A stretch of 57,456 nucleotides of DNA. Source: a virus. The notes under the pieces are model-generated. The model made no database searches. It saw only the letters and a program-made list of their open reading frames with translations, and had not been told where the DNA came from. Positions 36,762-46,248 of the stretch are shown piece after piece (position 1 is the stretch's first letter; every line of letters starts with the position of its first letter). A program made the position numbers and the translations under genes. The stretch spans positions 1-57,456 of the IMG/VR virus record IMGVR_UViG_3300013004_000054, one strand, 5' to 3'.

Positions 36762-36966
36762 TTTGTTCTCCGTCCGTTGTAAATCTAACTACGTCTAATT
36801 CCCTACTATTATTATTTTCGGCGTCTTCTTGCTGAAGCTCAGTTAGTCTGGCCATCGCGTATGGCCATTGAATGTCTAGCAGTGTTTCAACTATATCCCC
36901 AGTAGACGTGTCAATCACGCGAAAATTAAACTTTGGTCTAAGCTCAATTGGTATTTCCTCACCCAT
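36754..36966 (-). CDS. Small protein, 70 aa, unknown
   Basis: It begins MGEEIPIELRPKFNFRVIDT, with a strand-rich first half and a helical second half. It starts 3 bp after the S74 fibre stop with GGAAGG as ribosome binding site. It is the first gene between the structural and early blocks. No function can be assigned. Confidence 0.5.
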   Translation of the reverse strand: MGEEIPIELRPKFNFRVIDTSTGDIVETLLDIQWPYAMARLTELQQEDAENNNSRELDVVRFTTDGEQSV

Positions 36967-36969
36967 AAT

Positions 36970-39159
36970 TTATCCTTCCATCTCTTGTATACGTGCCTCT
37001 AGCGAGACAACCTTTTCTGATAGTTCCTGTATTGCCTTTACTATGGGAGAGATAAACTCTGTGTAACGCAAAAATTGACTAGAATCCGGGTCACTTGGGT
37101 CAGCGATAACCCACCCACCAAAGTCGTCAACAAACCTTGGGTACGTTTCCTTGATCTCCTGAGCGATGAACCCGTAGTGCGGACGTGTTCCAGGTACAGA
37201 AGTATAAGTTTGCTCGCCGTTCTCATCGACAATCGCTGAACCATCCTCATTAACGTGCGGGACGTTATGGGAAAGAGTTCTTCTAAACTTAACTGGTCGA
37301 AGTGCGTTAACAAACTCTAAACCTAGAGGTGAAAGTTCAATGTCAGTTTTTCCACGAGCGTCAGAGGTGTTGATTGTTGTGTCTTGCGCATATACAGAAT
37401 TCCACGGTCTACTTGACTGACCAACACTTAGAGAGTTTGCAACGTTAGGGCTCCAGTTGGATGTAACGCCATAACCAGCAGAGATTGATACCGTGCTGCC
37501 AATTGAAAGAACGCTAACGCTAAGTGTTCCACCAGAGTGTGAATCACTCACGTTCGAGCGCAAGTAACCGCCAGCACCAATACTGCCAAGAAACGAAGCA
37601 GAGTTTGCGGTGGCAACCGTACCGGTAATTGTTCCAGACACTGACAGGTTTCCACCAACCACTGCGCTACCACCACAGCGAAGTTGTCCAGTGGCGTTTA
37701 CCGAGCCACCAACTTCAACGGCGTATGTGCTATTGTTTGTGTCAATCTGAAAACGGTTCGTTGGATCTGTAAGGTTAATTCTCGTTGAAATAGCGTTATT
37801 TTGATACCTCATGCGCAAACCGTTGATTGCGGTAAGTTCTACAAGGTCGTTTAGAGAGTCTTTCATTCTAAAGAAAGGAGAAGAGCTAGCATTAACTTCA
37901 AGATCAAGACCATATACGCTGGAACCAGCGGAGTACAGGTTTCTTGCAGTGATGTTTCCAGCTGTAAGGTTATCAGCGTTTAGACTTGTAACAGAAATCA
38001 CCGCAGCGTTGATGGAACCAGCGTTGATCTTGTCCGCGCTAAGATCAGAGATCTTTGCGTTTGTAATCGCGCCGTTTTCAATCTTTGCGTTCGTGACAGA
38101 GTTTGATGCAAGATCATTCGCGTCAACAAGTCCGGTTGCAGTAAACGATGTAGCTGTAACTGTTCCTGAAAATGATGCTGTCCCGTCAGTGTTAATCGAC
38201 ACCGTAGTTGTGCCGCCACTGTCAATAGCACGAAGCCCGCTAGTGTTCAGAACTACCTTGCTTGTGCCACCAGCGCTTGTTTGAACTGTCGCACCGGTAA
38301 TCGTCTTACCATCAACTGAATCAGCCGAAAGTTTTACGCCAGTGATAGTTCCAGCAGTGATAACACTTGCGTTAATTGTATTAGCTGAAAAACGATCTGT
38401 TGTAATAGTTCCAGCAGTAATCTTCGCCGCATCAAGAGAGTTAGCTTGAATTCGATCCGCGGCAAGAAAACCAGTTGAGATCTTTCCAGCATCAAGGTTT
38501 GCAATCGCCGCGTTACCTAAACCGTACTGAGCCCACGTAGAACCATCCCAGCGGGAAATACGGTTATCGTTTGCAGTATCAAACCAAAGATCACCAACAG
38601 CAAAACCACCAGTAGGCGCTGTCGGTTGCGTGCCTTGACGATAAACCTTATTCTTACCATCAGCCGTGCTTTGTGCTGCAATCGCTGCCGCGTTAGCTGT
38701 TGCAGCCGCGTTAATACCAGCGTTAGCTGCAGCTTGCGCAACGGCGATAGTTGCATCACGCACTGAGGTCCATGCTGTACCGTCATACTGGTACATCTTG
38801 TTGCTATCATCAGTGTCAAACCAAACGTCACCAGTATTTGGGCTTACTGGTTGCCCGTTTTGACGATACGAGGTACTTCCGCCGATGTCACCAGCGGCAA
38901 AGTTAATTTCATTCGTTGTAACAGAGCCGGGTTGAATCTGAATAGTACCAACCGCGTTCTCAGCAATTGTTATCTCTGTGACCGCGTTATCAGCAATCTT
39001 TGCTGTGGTTACCGTTTTAGCGTAAAGCTTCTCGGTTGTAACAGCACGCGGCTTAAGACGAGTTTTTGATGTTCTCTTCTCAACATAGCGAAGACGCTTC
39101 TGAAGTTGATCAACTGTCTTATTTAGCGTTTTACGCGCACGGAATCTTCTACTGGCCAA
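36970..39159 (-). CDS. Tail fibre with C-terminal intramolecular chaperone (peptidase S74), 729 aa
   Basis: The N-terminus is basic with a coiled coil. It is followed by repeated beta-helix-type units (ITAGTITT, VTNAKIENGAI and similar) and two copies of a GDVWFDTDDS/GDLWFDTAND module with YRQG-x-QP. The C-terminal ~130 residues hold TSDARGKTDIELSP with the catalytic Ser of the S74 (endosialidase chaperone) family, GFIAQEIKE, and a final coiled coil. These domains trimerise the fibre and then cut themselves off. Translation appears to begin at TTG 39159, because no ATG lies near the tight junction with the upstream gene (11-bp overlap). It is probably the central receptor-binding fibre of the tail tip. 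Confidence 0.88.
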   Translation of the reverse strand: MASRRFRARKTLNKTVDQLQKRLRYVEKRTSKTRLKPRAVTTEKLYAKTVTTAKIADNAVTEITIAENAVGTIQIQPGSVTTNEINFAAGDIGGSTSYRQNGQPVSPNTGDVWFDTDDSNKMYQYDGTAWTSVRDATIAVAQAAANAGINAAATANAAAIAAQSTADGKNKVYRQGTQPTAPTGGFAVGDLWFDTANDNRISRWDGSTWAQYGLGNAAIANLDAGKISTGFLAADRIQANSLDAAKITAGTITTDRFSANTINASVITAGTITGVKLSADSVDGKTITGATVQTSAGGTSKVVLNTSGLRAIDSGGTTTVSINTDGTASFSGTVTATSFTATGLVDANDLASNSVTNAKIENGAITNAKISDLSADKINAGSINAAVISVTSLNADNLTAGNITARNLYSAGSSVYGLDLEVNASSSPFFRMKDSLNDLVELTAINGLRMRYQNNAISTRINLTDPTNRFQIDTNNSTYAVEVGGSVNATGQLRCGGSAVVGGNLSVSGTITGTVATANSASFLGSIGAGGYLRSNVSDSHSGGTLSVSVLSIGSTVSISAGYGVTSNWSPNVANSLSVGQSSRPWNSVYAQDTTINTSDARGKTDIELSPLGLEFVNALRPVKFRRTLSHNVPHVNEDGSAIVDENGEQTYTSVPGTRPHYGFIAQEIKETYPRFVDDFGGWVIADPSDPDSSQFLRYTEFISPIVKAIQELSEKVVSLEARIQEMEG

Positions 39160-41131
39160 CTTTATCCACCAACCATTCTGCCACTAGATCAAGAGTTACC
39201 TTTTCAGGGAACGAAGGAGCGTCAGGCACTGACACCTTTATCTTGTCGATCTTACGAACAATAACTGTGTCACGAGGCTCAAGATCAGACGCTAAACGCA
39301 TACGAACGAACTCATCATCAACGATAATTGAGCACCAGTCACCAGGTGCATATGTGCCAACAACTGGTTGAAGGCTTCCGTTAACATCTACCTTGATGTC
39401 CGCGATAGGTGGACGGTGTTCTTCAAGATAACGCTTAGCCTGCGCGTAAAGAAGTTCTTCATCCTCAATGTCAGAGCGAGTTTCTTCCTGGTCGATGATA
39501 GGCCAGCCTGCTTGCAGTAGTTCAGTTGCAGCAGCAGCTGCGTAAGGTTCACTTGCATCCTCGCCTAGACCAGGTAGCTTTCCAACTACCCAGAAGCGTG
39601 TTGCAGCCTCGTCTGATGATTCATCAATTGTGACATCAGTAATGTTTCCCGGATACTCGAACACGAGCTGATCCGCGCCAAAACGACTAATCGGTGAAAC
39701 CTGTCCAGGCGCTGGAGGGTTTGGGAAGTCAATAGGAATCAAAACAAACTGACGAGAGAATGATGAAGTCTCAGCATCGTAGTAGCAGTCAACACGATAC
39801 TCAAAACCTTCTAACGCATCAGAGTATTCATCAAGCTCTTCACCAGCGTTACGTAACTCAAAGCCGCGATACAGCTTGTTAGCAACGTTCACTCCGCTGT
39901 AGTCCTCAGTGGAATACTCAATCTGTATGTCAGAGTTTGCGGGGAATGGTCCATACGTGCTAGAGATCACTACAGGTATAACCTGCGCAGTTGCACCAGC
40001 GGGAGCCGCAGTAACAGCTACATCTTCTCCAGCCACCGCAAAACTAAATGTATTTGCAGTTACTGAAGTGATTACCTGCGTACCATCAAAAATATACGAC
40101 GTGCCAGCAGGGTCGTCTACTCCAGAAATAACAGCAGCTTGGCCAACCGAGAAACCGTGCGCAGCGCTTGTAGTAAGAGTTGCAGTATAGACTTCAATCT
40201 TCTTCTGTGTAACAGTTCTTACCGGACTTGACACCGCTGTTGATGCTACGTTTGAGCCGGTAGTTTCGTACCTAAAGGTACTAGTCGTAGGAGTACTTGT
40301 GATAATAAAACTTCCGTCAAACGGGGACCCAAGATTGTCAATTGTAACTACTTGACCAGCAGAAAGATCGTGCGTCGTGTTTGTTGTAATTGTTGCAATG
40401 TTGTTTGATAAAGCCTTGTTTGAGATTTGCACGCCAACTGAAAGACCTGGTTCAATTTCATCGTTTGGAAAAGCAATTCCAGTAAAGTCGATAAGAATAT
40501 CATCAAGTAACTGACGAATGTAGTCATAGGTGTCAGTTCGCACCGTGATTGTTGTCAGTACATAAGTGCCATTCGGAATACCAACTGAGAATCTAAAAGT
40601 AGAATCTGTAGGAGCAGGGCTAGCCAAAATCGTGTAGTACCCATTGTAAGTAAAATTGTCAACCTCATAGAACTCTACAAGAACTGAAGAACCAGCAGAG
40701 AAAGGAAACGTGTAACCATTATCAAGTGTTGCAGTGGCAACTCCGCCAGAGACAACTACCGTTGCACCATAATCATGCGTCCATGTTTTCCAGATGTTGC
40801 GATGGTGGAAATAGCTTGTGAATTCGTTTGCGCCGATGCTTAATGAGCGCTCTTTAACGTTATATGAGCGTGACCAGATAATTCCGCCCCACACGCACTC
40901 GCCGTCACGAACAACGTAAAGACCTGTTCTGCCTGGCATAGTGTTGTCGTATAAATCCATGCTGTTTGTGTTAGGTATCACTGGAATAGTTCCACCAAAC
41001 GCGCCTGCGCCTTTAATGGCTCTTTCATACGATACACCTGTGAATGGGATCTCAGCAAGAAGAGTGTTTGTTAAAAGATCAGTCGTAAAATACCGATAGG
41101 TAGGTACAAGTGTGTCAACTACAATTGCCAT
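39149..41131 (-). CDS. Minor tail protein (Gp37-like tail hub type) with inserted beta modules, 660 aa
   Basis: The first ~120 residues (YRYFTTDLLTNTLLAEIPF, RTGLYVVRDGECVWGGII) and the last ~250 (EYPGNITDVTIDES, YAPGDWCSIIVDDEFVRMRL) follow the pattern of siphovirus Gp37-like minor tail proteins that form part of the baseplate hub. Between them lie about three copies of the SNKALSNNIATITT-type module (near 40740-40560, 40430-40220 and 40210-39960). These inserts make the protein longer than usual and may protrude as adhesion knobs. The gene sits between the distal tail gene and the S74 fibre, the expected order. Confidence 0.75.
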   Translation of the reverse strand: MAIVVDTLVPTYRYFTTDLLTNTLLAEIPFTGVSYERAIKGAGAFGGTIPVIPNTNSMDLYDNTMPGRTGLYVVRDGECVWGGIIWSRSYNVKERSLSIGANEFTSYFHHRNIWKTWTHDYGATVVVSGGVATATLDNGYTFPFSAGSSVLVEFYEVDNFTYNGYYTILASPAPTDSTFRFSVGIPNGTYVLTTITVRTDTYDYIRQLLDDILIDFTGIAFPNDEIEPGLSVGVQISNKALSNNIATITTNTTHDLSAGQVVTIDNLGSPFDGSFIITSTPTTSTFRYETTGSNVASTAVSSPVRTVTQKKIEVYTATLTTSAAHGFSVGQAAVISGVDDPAGTSYIFDGTQVITSVTANTFSFAVAGEDVAVTAAPAGATAQVIPVVISSTYGPFPANSDIQIEYSTEDYSGVNVANKLYRGFELRNAGEELDEYSDALEGFEYRVDCYYDAETSSFSRQFVLIPIDFPNPPAPGQVSPISRFGADQLVFEYPGNITDVTIDESSDEAATRFWVVGKLPGLGEDASEPYAAAAATELLQAGWPIIDQEETRSDIEDEELLYAQAKRYLEEHRPPIADIKVDVNGSLQPVVGTYAPGDWCSIIVDDEFVRMRLASDLEPRDTVIVRKIDKIKVSVPDAPSFPEKVTLDLVAEWLVDKVGQ

Positions 41132-41181
41132 GTCATTTAACCCTATGTCTAGTCGTCAACGTCGTTGGTAACATTGTATCA

Positions 41182-42108
41182 CTAACCGATCCAACCTGAC
41201 CGATAATAAACACGTAAAATTGCAGTTGAGTTTACTGCACCTTCGTCAATTAAGGATATGGTGTTTACGCCTGGTGCAAGTTTAATCCAGTCAGCAAGCG
41301 TGTCTATAATAGAACGCGTGCCAGTAGTATCACCGTCAAGTGCAACCTCACGGTCGTAGGTGTCAATTTCAAGATAGCTTCCACCAGGGATTGCATCAAT
41401 AACAAGTAGTAATTCATTTGTTGTAAGATTCTGCAGTGTAGCAGGACCAACAATTGGACCTTGGATCTCAAAAACAGCGGTAACCTCTGTGTTACCAATG
41501 TTATTTACAGAGCCAGAGCCAGTAGCTCCTGTCCCTAAGTTACGACAAGGGATCTCAACAATACTGTAGCCTTCAGGGTCTGCATCGTCCCACTCATACT
41601 TAATAGGATCAGCAGCGCGTAAGCCAATAGAGAACTCCGTGCGTCCGCGCGCGTTTACCGTTTCGATATCTGGGCGACCACTTAAGCGCACGTAGGAAGC
41701 CTTTGGAGGGTCCTCAAAGGTACGCAACCAGGCGCCTGTATAAACTAAACTAGTCGCACGAATAAGTGCATCTCTTGCTGCTGGAACAAATGAAGGGTCC
41801 GGTGGAAGGAACACTCCTTCAAGTGTGAGTTGGCGAGCTTGCCAACGACCTTTAACGTCGTATGAACCGTCACCCCACCCGCGTGTCAGCTCAGGCATTT
41901 CAGGGTCAGGCTGTCCCCACCAACCTTGAATGTTAGTACAAACCCACACAACGTTGTTGTTGTCAATAGTGTTAAGAACAAGATCACCAAGAATGATGTC
42001 AGCGTCCAACTTCATTCCCGTAATGTACGGAGGTGGAAGTGGAGTAAGCGATATGTTTACCGCTTGGTTTTCTTCTGCCTGTAAGATCGGATCTACATAC
42101 TCTGGCAT
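41182..42108 (-). CDS. Distal tail-like protein, 308 aa
   Basis: Residues 30-200 (ILGDLVLNTIDNNNVVWVC, GDGSYDVKGRWQARQLTLEG, FSIGLRAADPIKYEW) follow the Dit/Siphovirus tail component pattern. The remainder is a beta-rich C-terminal domain (LDGDTTGTRSIIDTL, LAPGVNTISLI) also typical of this family. Dit forms a ring joining the tail tube to the hub. It directly follows the tape measure gene with a TAATG overlap, as in other siphophages. Confidence 0.75.
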   Translation of the reverse strand: MPEYVDPILQAEENQAVNISLTPLPPPYITGMKLDADIILGDLVLNTIDNNNVVWVCTNIQGWWGQPDPEMPELTRGWGDGSYDVKGRWQARQLTLEGVFLPPDPSFVPAARDALIRATSLVYTGAWLRTFEDPPKASYVRLSGRPDIETVNARGRTEFSIGLRAADPIKYEWDDADPEGYSIVEIPCRNLGTGATGSGSVNNIGNTEVTAVFEIQGPIVGPATLQNLTTNELLLVIDAIPGGSYLEIDTYDREVALDGDTTGTRSIIDTLADWIKLAPGVNTISLIDEGAVNSTAILRVYYRSGWIG

Positions 42109-45100
42109 TATGCTGCACCCCTACGTGTTTGGAAGGCGATCTGTCGTGAAATCAACGCTGCAAGTTCAACCTCGTCCATTCCTGCTGAAGGATAGACATT
42201 AAATGTTGCGCCTGCTGTTCCGCCCTTAGTTAGCAAGTTAATCATTGCCTTGTCACGCTTTGACAAGCCATCTGGGTCAAGAGGTTCAACACGCTCTGGA
42301 CGACCAGCTTCAGCGATAGTTGCTACTGTTCCGCCGGACGATGGCATAACGATACCACCGGCAGCGAGCTGCACAGGAGAGATCTCACTAAGATTAAAAC
42401 CAATTGCTGGAGTTCTTAGTGGTCCGATACCAATCGACGGGATCTTGATCTTGTTTATTGCTCGAATGATGAAGTTGATACCACTGATAATTGTGTTAAT
42501 TACACCTTGCAGACCAGACTTAAGCCCGTCCCACATTCCACTAGCAGCATTTTTAATCTTTCCACCAATGCCACCAATGAACGCAATGATAGTGTCCCAG
42601 ACACCTTTAATTTTGCCCCAAACGATGTCAAGGCCAGTCTTAAGAACATCCCATACGAACTTTATTGCGCCGGTTACAAGACCAATATAGATCTTGACGC
42701 CCGCAACAATGATGTCCCAGACAAGTTTAATTCCAGCCCAGATAGTTTCAAGCCCAGTCTTAAGAACATCCCAGACAAACTTGATGACTGTTACAAGGGC
42801 ATCAATGTAGAGCTTAACGCCAGTCTTGATAAGTTCCCAAACAAACTTGATACCTTCCCAGACAGCTTCAAGTCCGGTCTTTAGAACGTCCCACACAAAC
42901 GAGTACACGGCGATAAGAGTGTCGATGTATAGTTTGACGCCTGCAACTATTGCGTCCCATACAAACTTAATAGCACCCCAGACAGCTTCAAGTCCAGCTT
43001 TAATTCCGTCCCACATTGTGGAGAATAGGTTGACAAGGAAGTCAACCACGCCGCCAATAATTTCCTTGATCTTTGCCCAAGCCTCTTGAACAAAGTTACG
43101 GAACGCCTCATTCTTGTTGTAAAGAAGAATGAACGCGCCAACAAGAAGAGTGATTGCTAGAAGAATCATACCAAACGGGTTAGTCACAAAAGCTACCTTT
43201 AAGAACTTCATCGCCGTTATCACGCCGCCTATCGCGGTTCTTAGCATGCCAAACATCTTAACGACCGTGTTGTAAGTAATAATTCGTGTGCCAAGCAGGA
43301 TGAGCTGGAACGTCTTCCAGCCAGTCCACATAAGACCAAGGGCAAGGGTTACACCGTGGATATAACCAGAGATCTTTAATAGGAACTGAACAAATTCATT
43401 TTCAAGAATCTTCTTCATTACTTCAGCAACCTTATTTAGAATCTCAAAGAATATCTTAGGACCACTAGAATCAGCAAGCGCAGCGATGATACCAATTATG
43501 TTGGCAACAAGCTCACCAAAGATAGGACCAGTTTCTAAACCAGCTTTTAGAATCTTACCAAAATCAGGTGCTGCTTTTTTAAGCGCGTCCCAGAAACCTT
43601 TAAGATTTGGGTCAGCGCCTAGCTTTAGAAGTTCCTTAACAAATGCGCCAACTGAGCTTAAAATCGACATTGAGTTGGTCGCGGTCCCTGCGAAGTAATC
43701 CTTTAACGCGGCTTGACCAGTGCCGGATCCAGAGAATGCCTCGAACGCTCCAGTGATGTCTCTAAAGTAGTCAAGTAGCATCTGTCCACCGGTGCCAGGA
43801 CCAGTGTTTGCCTTAATGATGTTTCCAAGACCAGACGCGATGTTTCCAATGATTGTTCCAATTTCACCAGCAACGCGACCAGCCTCGTTAAAGAAGTCTG
43901 TAAGTTTTTGTTTATTAGCGTCTTCGTCAAGCCACGCTTCCCACTTGCCGGTGATCTTGTTCAACCAGTCAAGGAACTTCTGAATTAAAGGATCAGCTGC
44001 GACAAGAACACCAAGGAACACACCCCAAAGGTTTCCGGCGATCTCACCGATCTTGCGAATACCTGTTGCAGCATTCTCAAATACCTTACCGAGATCCTCA
44101 AGGTTACCAGCGTCTACGATTGAGTTCGCGATACTTAGTGACGCATCACCAAGTGCGCCTGCCACCTGTTCAATACCAAGTTTAATTGTTGCAAAAGGAA
44201 CAGGACCAAAGATCTTAGCAATAGCCTCTTGAAGTTTAGGCAAGAATGCACCTGCCGCGGCTTCCTTTAGCTCATCAATCTGTGGTTTAAGACTAGAAAT
44301 AAATAGAGCAAACTTTTTCTGTGACTCAGTTAAACCTTCAAGAGGATCAGCCCCGCCGGCAGCGTCTTTCTTTGCAAGGTCTTGTTTAGCTCTTGCTAAC
44401 TCACGGTCAGCATCCTCTTCACGCTCGGCAGCGTCAAGTACAGCTTTATTAGAATCCTTTACTGCCTCTTGAACGCCAACTTCAGCATCAGCGACCTTTT
44501 GGCGAGCATCAATTACAGAGTCAAGACCTTCAACGCCTTCCTTTGCAAGACGGTCCTGCTCCTTGCGAAGATCAGAGTTACGGTCCTTCGCACGACGAAG
44601 ATTAAGATCAGCTTCCTTATACGCAAGTTCAGCTTCGCGACGAGCACGAGAGTTAGGTGGAAGATCCTGAACGCGAGCAAGAGTCTTACGAGCATCTTCA
44701 AGCTCATTAGCTGCGCGTTGTTCAGCAAGTGCTGCATCTTCCGCGTCAAAGTTTATCTGCTGAAGTTCCTCAGCGCCTTCCTTAAGCGCACGGTTAAGAT
44801 CTTTCTGAGCAGTCGTAAGATCTTTCTGAGAATCCTCAAGGTTTTTACTTGCTCGGGCAAGAGCTTCAATGTTATCCGCTTGTACTCTTGCAAGATTACG
44901 TGTTGCGTCTTCAACGCGGCGCTTTGCTGCCGTGTCATCTGTTGCAGCCTTTGTTTGCTGCTTGTTAAGCGCTGCTACAGCTTTTCCAACTCCGCCCAGA
45001 GCAAGTTTAGCTACTGCAGCACCAATACCTACATAGACCAGAGCTCCGCCAAGCGCCATAGCAGAAGGAGTGGCGGACAATAGTGCAGCCCCAAGTGATA

Positions 45101-45410
45101 CAAGACCACTTACGAGTGCGCCAATGGTACCACCGAGGACACCGAGAGAAGTCTGCAGAACATAACCTGCACGAGAAAGACTAGCATACGCCTTTTGCGC
45201 AGATACAGCTTTCTTTAGTTGCTCGTTAGTATACTTGCCAGCACCACTGGGACCAAATGCTTGTCCAAACGCGCCTGCGTAAACCTTTCCAGCTCGTCGT
45301 CCTGCTGTTCTTGCAGTTCCATCTAGTCTTTTAAGATCGCGCGCTACGGCGCCTTCGAAGCCCGCCGTAATTGGACGAACGATTACAAATGCCTCGCCTA
45401 ATACTGCCAC
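42108..45410 (-). CDS. Tape measure protein, 1100 aa
   Basis: This is the largest gene of the tail block. Residues 1-130 contain Ala/Gly-rich hydrophobic stretches, about 140-370 are a long charged coiled coil, and the middle has several membrane-like segments (for example MILLAITLLVGAFILLYN). Residues ~780-950 contain a tandem repeat of 40 residues built on FVWDVLKTGLE and VKLYID. The C-terminus ends with a Gly/Pro-rich segment. Tape measures set tail length, and 1100 residues predict a tail of roughly 160 nm by the usual 1.5 angstroms per residue rule. GTG at 45410 follows AAAGGAGGTG. It lies just downstream of the tail chaperones, the conserved position. Confidence 0.92.
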   Translation of the reverse strand: MAVLGEAFVIVRPITAGFEGAVARDLKRLDGTARTAGRRAGKVYAGAFGQAFGPSGAGKYTNEQLKKAVSAQKAYASLSRAGYVLQTSLGVLGGTIGALVSGLVSLGAALLSATPSAMALGGALVYVGIGAAVAKLALGGVGKAVAALNKQQTKAATDDTAAKRRVEDATRNLARVQADNIEALARASKNLEDSQKDLTTAQKDLNRALKEGAEELQQINFDAEDAALAEQRAANELEDARKTLARVQDLPPNSRARREAELAYKEADLNLRRAKDRNSDLRKEQDRLAKEGVEGLDSVIDARQKVADAEVGVQEAVKDSNKAVLDAAEREEDADRELARAKQDLAKKDAAGGADPLEGLTESQKKFALFISSLKPQIDELKEAAAGAFLPKLQEAIAKIFGPVPFATIKLGIEQVAGALGDASLSIANSIVDAGNLEDLGKVFENAATGIRKIGEIAGNLWGVFLGVLVAADPLIQKFLDWLNKITGKWEAWLDEDANKQKLTDFFNEAGRVAGEIGTIIGNIASGLGNIIKANTGPGTGGQMLLDYFRDITGAFEAFSGSGTGQAALKDYFAGTATNSMSILSSVGAFVKELLKLGADPNLKGFWDALKKAAPDFGKILKAGLETGPIFGELVANIIGIIAALADSSGPKIFFEILNKVAEVMKKILENEFVQFLLKISGYIHGVTLALGLMWTGWKTFQLILLGTRIITYNTVVKMFGMLRTAIGGVITAMKFLKVAFVTNPFGMILLAITLLVGAFILLYNKNEAFRNFVQEAWAKIKEIIGGVVDFLVNLFSTMWDGIKAGLEAVWGAIKFVWDAIVAGVKLYIDTLIAVYSFVWDVLKTGLEAVWEGIKFVWELIKTGVKLYIDALVTVIKFVWDVLKTGLETIWAGIKLVWDIIVAGVKIYIGLVTGAIKFVWDVLKTGLDIVWGKIKGVWDTIIAFIGGIGGKIKNAASGMWDGLKSGLQGVINTIISGINFIIRAINKIKIPSIGIGPLRTPAIGFNLSEISPVQLAAGGIVMPSSGGTVATIAEAGRPERVEPLDPDGLSKRDKAMINLLTKGGTAGATFNVYPSAGMDEVELAALISRQIAFQTRRGAA

Positions 45411-45447
45411 GGTGTCACCTCCTTTCTACTATTACGTTAGAAATATG

Positions 45448-45813
45448 TTAGCGCTCGAAAGGAGCGTCTAACACACTTCCAAATGGTCGTTGTGAATCCG
45501 GATTTAGCTGTGTTGGAGCTACATACGGTTTCGTTCTTATTGCTGGGTTGAATGGTTCGATTGGCGCTTCTTGCGGAGTGTCAATGTCTTCAGTTTCAGA
45601 GAAGTCACGCGTTGTGCCACCAGATCTACCGTACTTATACGACCTATTGTATAGGTTTTGGTATACTGACGACCTAGTCTTATCACGCGCTTCAGCTTGC
45701 TCTGCAGTGCTGAAATCCATATCATCTTCGAAGAAGTAGTGAAGAACGTCTAACATGTCATCAAATTCCATGCTTGCGAGTTGAAGTCCATTCACTAGTG
45801 CTCTTCCATTCAC
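45448..45813 (-). CDS. Tail assembly chaperone extension (T part of G-T), -1 frameshift product
   Basis: A GTG at 45813 would give 121 residues, but the frame is open further upstream to about 45880. Read through, it continues E-W-G-I-D-L-W-P-Y into VNGRALVNGLQLASMEFDDM. This is typical of the C-terminal part of siphophage tail chaperone fusions and does not look like a protein start. The upstream chaperone gene ends at 45840 in the 0 frame. A -1 shift within 45880-45842, for example on GGGG at 45858-45855, fuses the two. The fusion product helps load the tape measure and is not in the virion. Confidence 0.75.
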   Translation of the reverse strand: MNGRALVNGLQLASMEFDDMLDVLHYFFEDDMDFSTAEQAEARDKTRSSVYQNLYNRSYKYGRSGGTTRDFSETEDIDTPQEAPIEPFNPAIRTKPYVAPTQLNPDSQRPFGSVLDAPFER

Positions 45814-45839
45814 ATACGGCCAGAGGTCAATCCCCCACT

Positions 45840-46187
45840 CTAGGAGACTTCTGGCCCCTCCGTAGGGCGGCCTGAGTATTCCTCAACTAACCATGCTGTT
45901 ATCTCTGCGAGAGTCTCAACTGTGACAATACGGTTTTTATCTGTAAGAAGCTCTTGAAAGCGGTCGTAGTCTTCATCTAGGACTACTTGCTTAAAGAACG
46001 TGGTAACGACTCCAGCTGCTTTAACTGGGTCATCTGCTGATGAATCGGCAACAAGGTCAAGCATAAGCTTTCCTTGCACCTGTGGCACACAGCGATATTC
46101 CTCGCCGTATAGCTTAAACGACAATGGTTCCTTTGAAGCGTCGCTACCGCTTCCGGTTCCAAAGTCCTTGAATCTAGGATTGGTCAT
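45840..46187 (-). CDS. Tail assembly chaperone (G part), 115 aa
   Basis: The product begins MTNPRFKDFGTGSGSDASKE and continues with EPLSFKLYGEEYRCVPQVQG, a helical core (LMLDLVADSSADDPVKAAGV, VVLDEDYDRFQELL) and AEITAWLVEEYSGRPTEGP. This matches the actinophage tail chaperone upstream of the tape measure. Translation can end at TAG 45842-45840 or slip -1 into the 45448 frame. AGAGGAAAG precedes the ATG, and a short GAGAC/GTCTC hairpin (46211-46224) lies just upstream in the leader. Confidence 0.8.
   Translation of the reverse strand: MTNPRFKDFGTGSGSDASKEPLSFKLYGEEYRCVPQVQGKLMLDLVADSSADDPVKAAGVVTTFFKQVVLDEDYDRFQELLTDKNRIVTVETLAEITAWLVEEYSGRPTEGPEVS
45842..45880 (-). other. Window for -1 programmed frameshift in tail chaperone pair
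   Basis: The -1 frame is closed upstream by a TGA and the 0 frame by TAG at 45842-45840, so slippage must occur within these ~39 bases. The best candidate is G-GGG-CCA (45858-45852), where a Gly tRNA on GGG can re-pair with GGG. An SD-like GGAGGGG overlaps it. No classical X-XXY-YYZ heptamer is present. Confidence 0.6.
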
Positions 46188-46248
46188 ATTCTCTTTCCTC
46201 TTTTGTCATTGAGACGTGCGTCTCGTTGTTGTTGTTGTTGCTATCCTA

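Noticed and set aside
42250-45083. Plus-strand open frames within the tape measure region
   Set aside because: They lie opposite a continuous 1100-codon tape measure frame with a strong ribosome binding site, so they are shadows.
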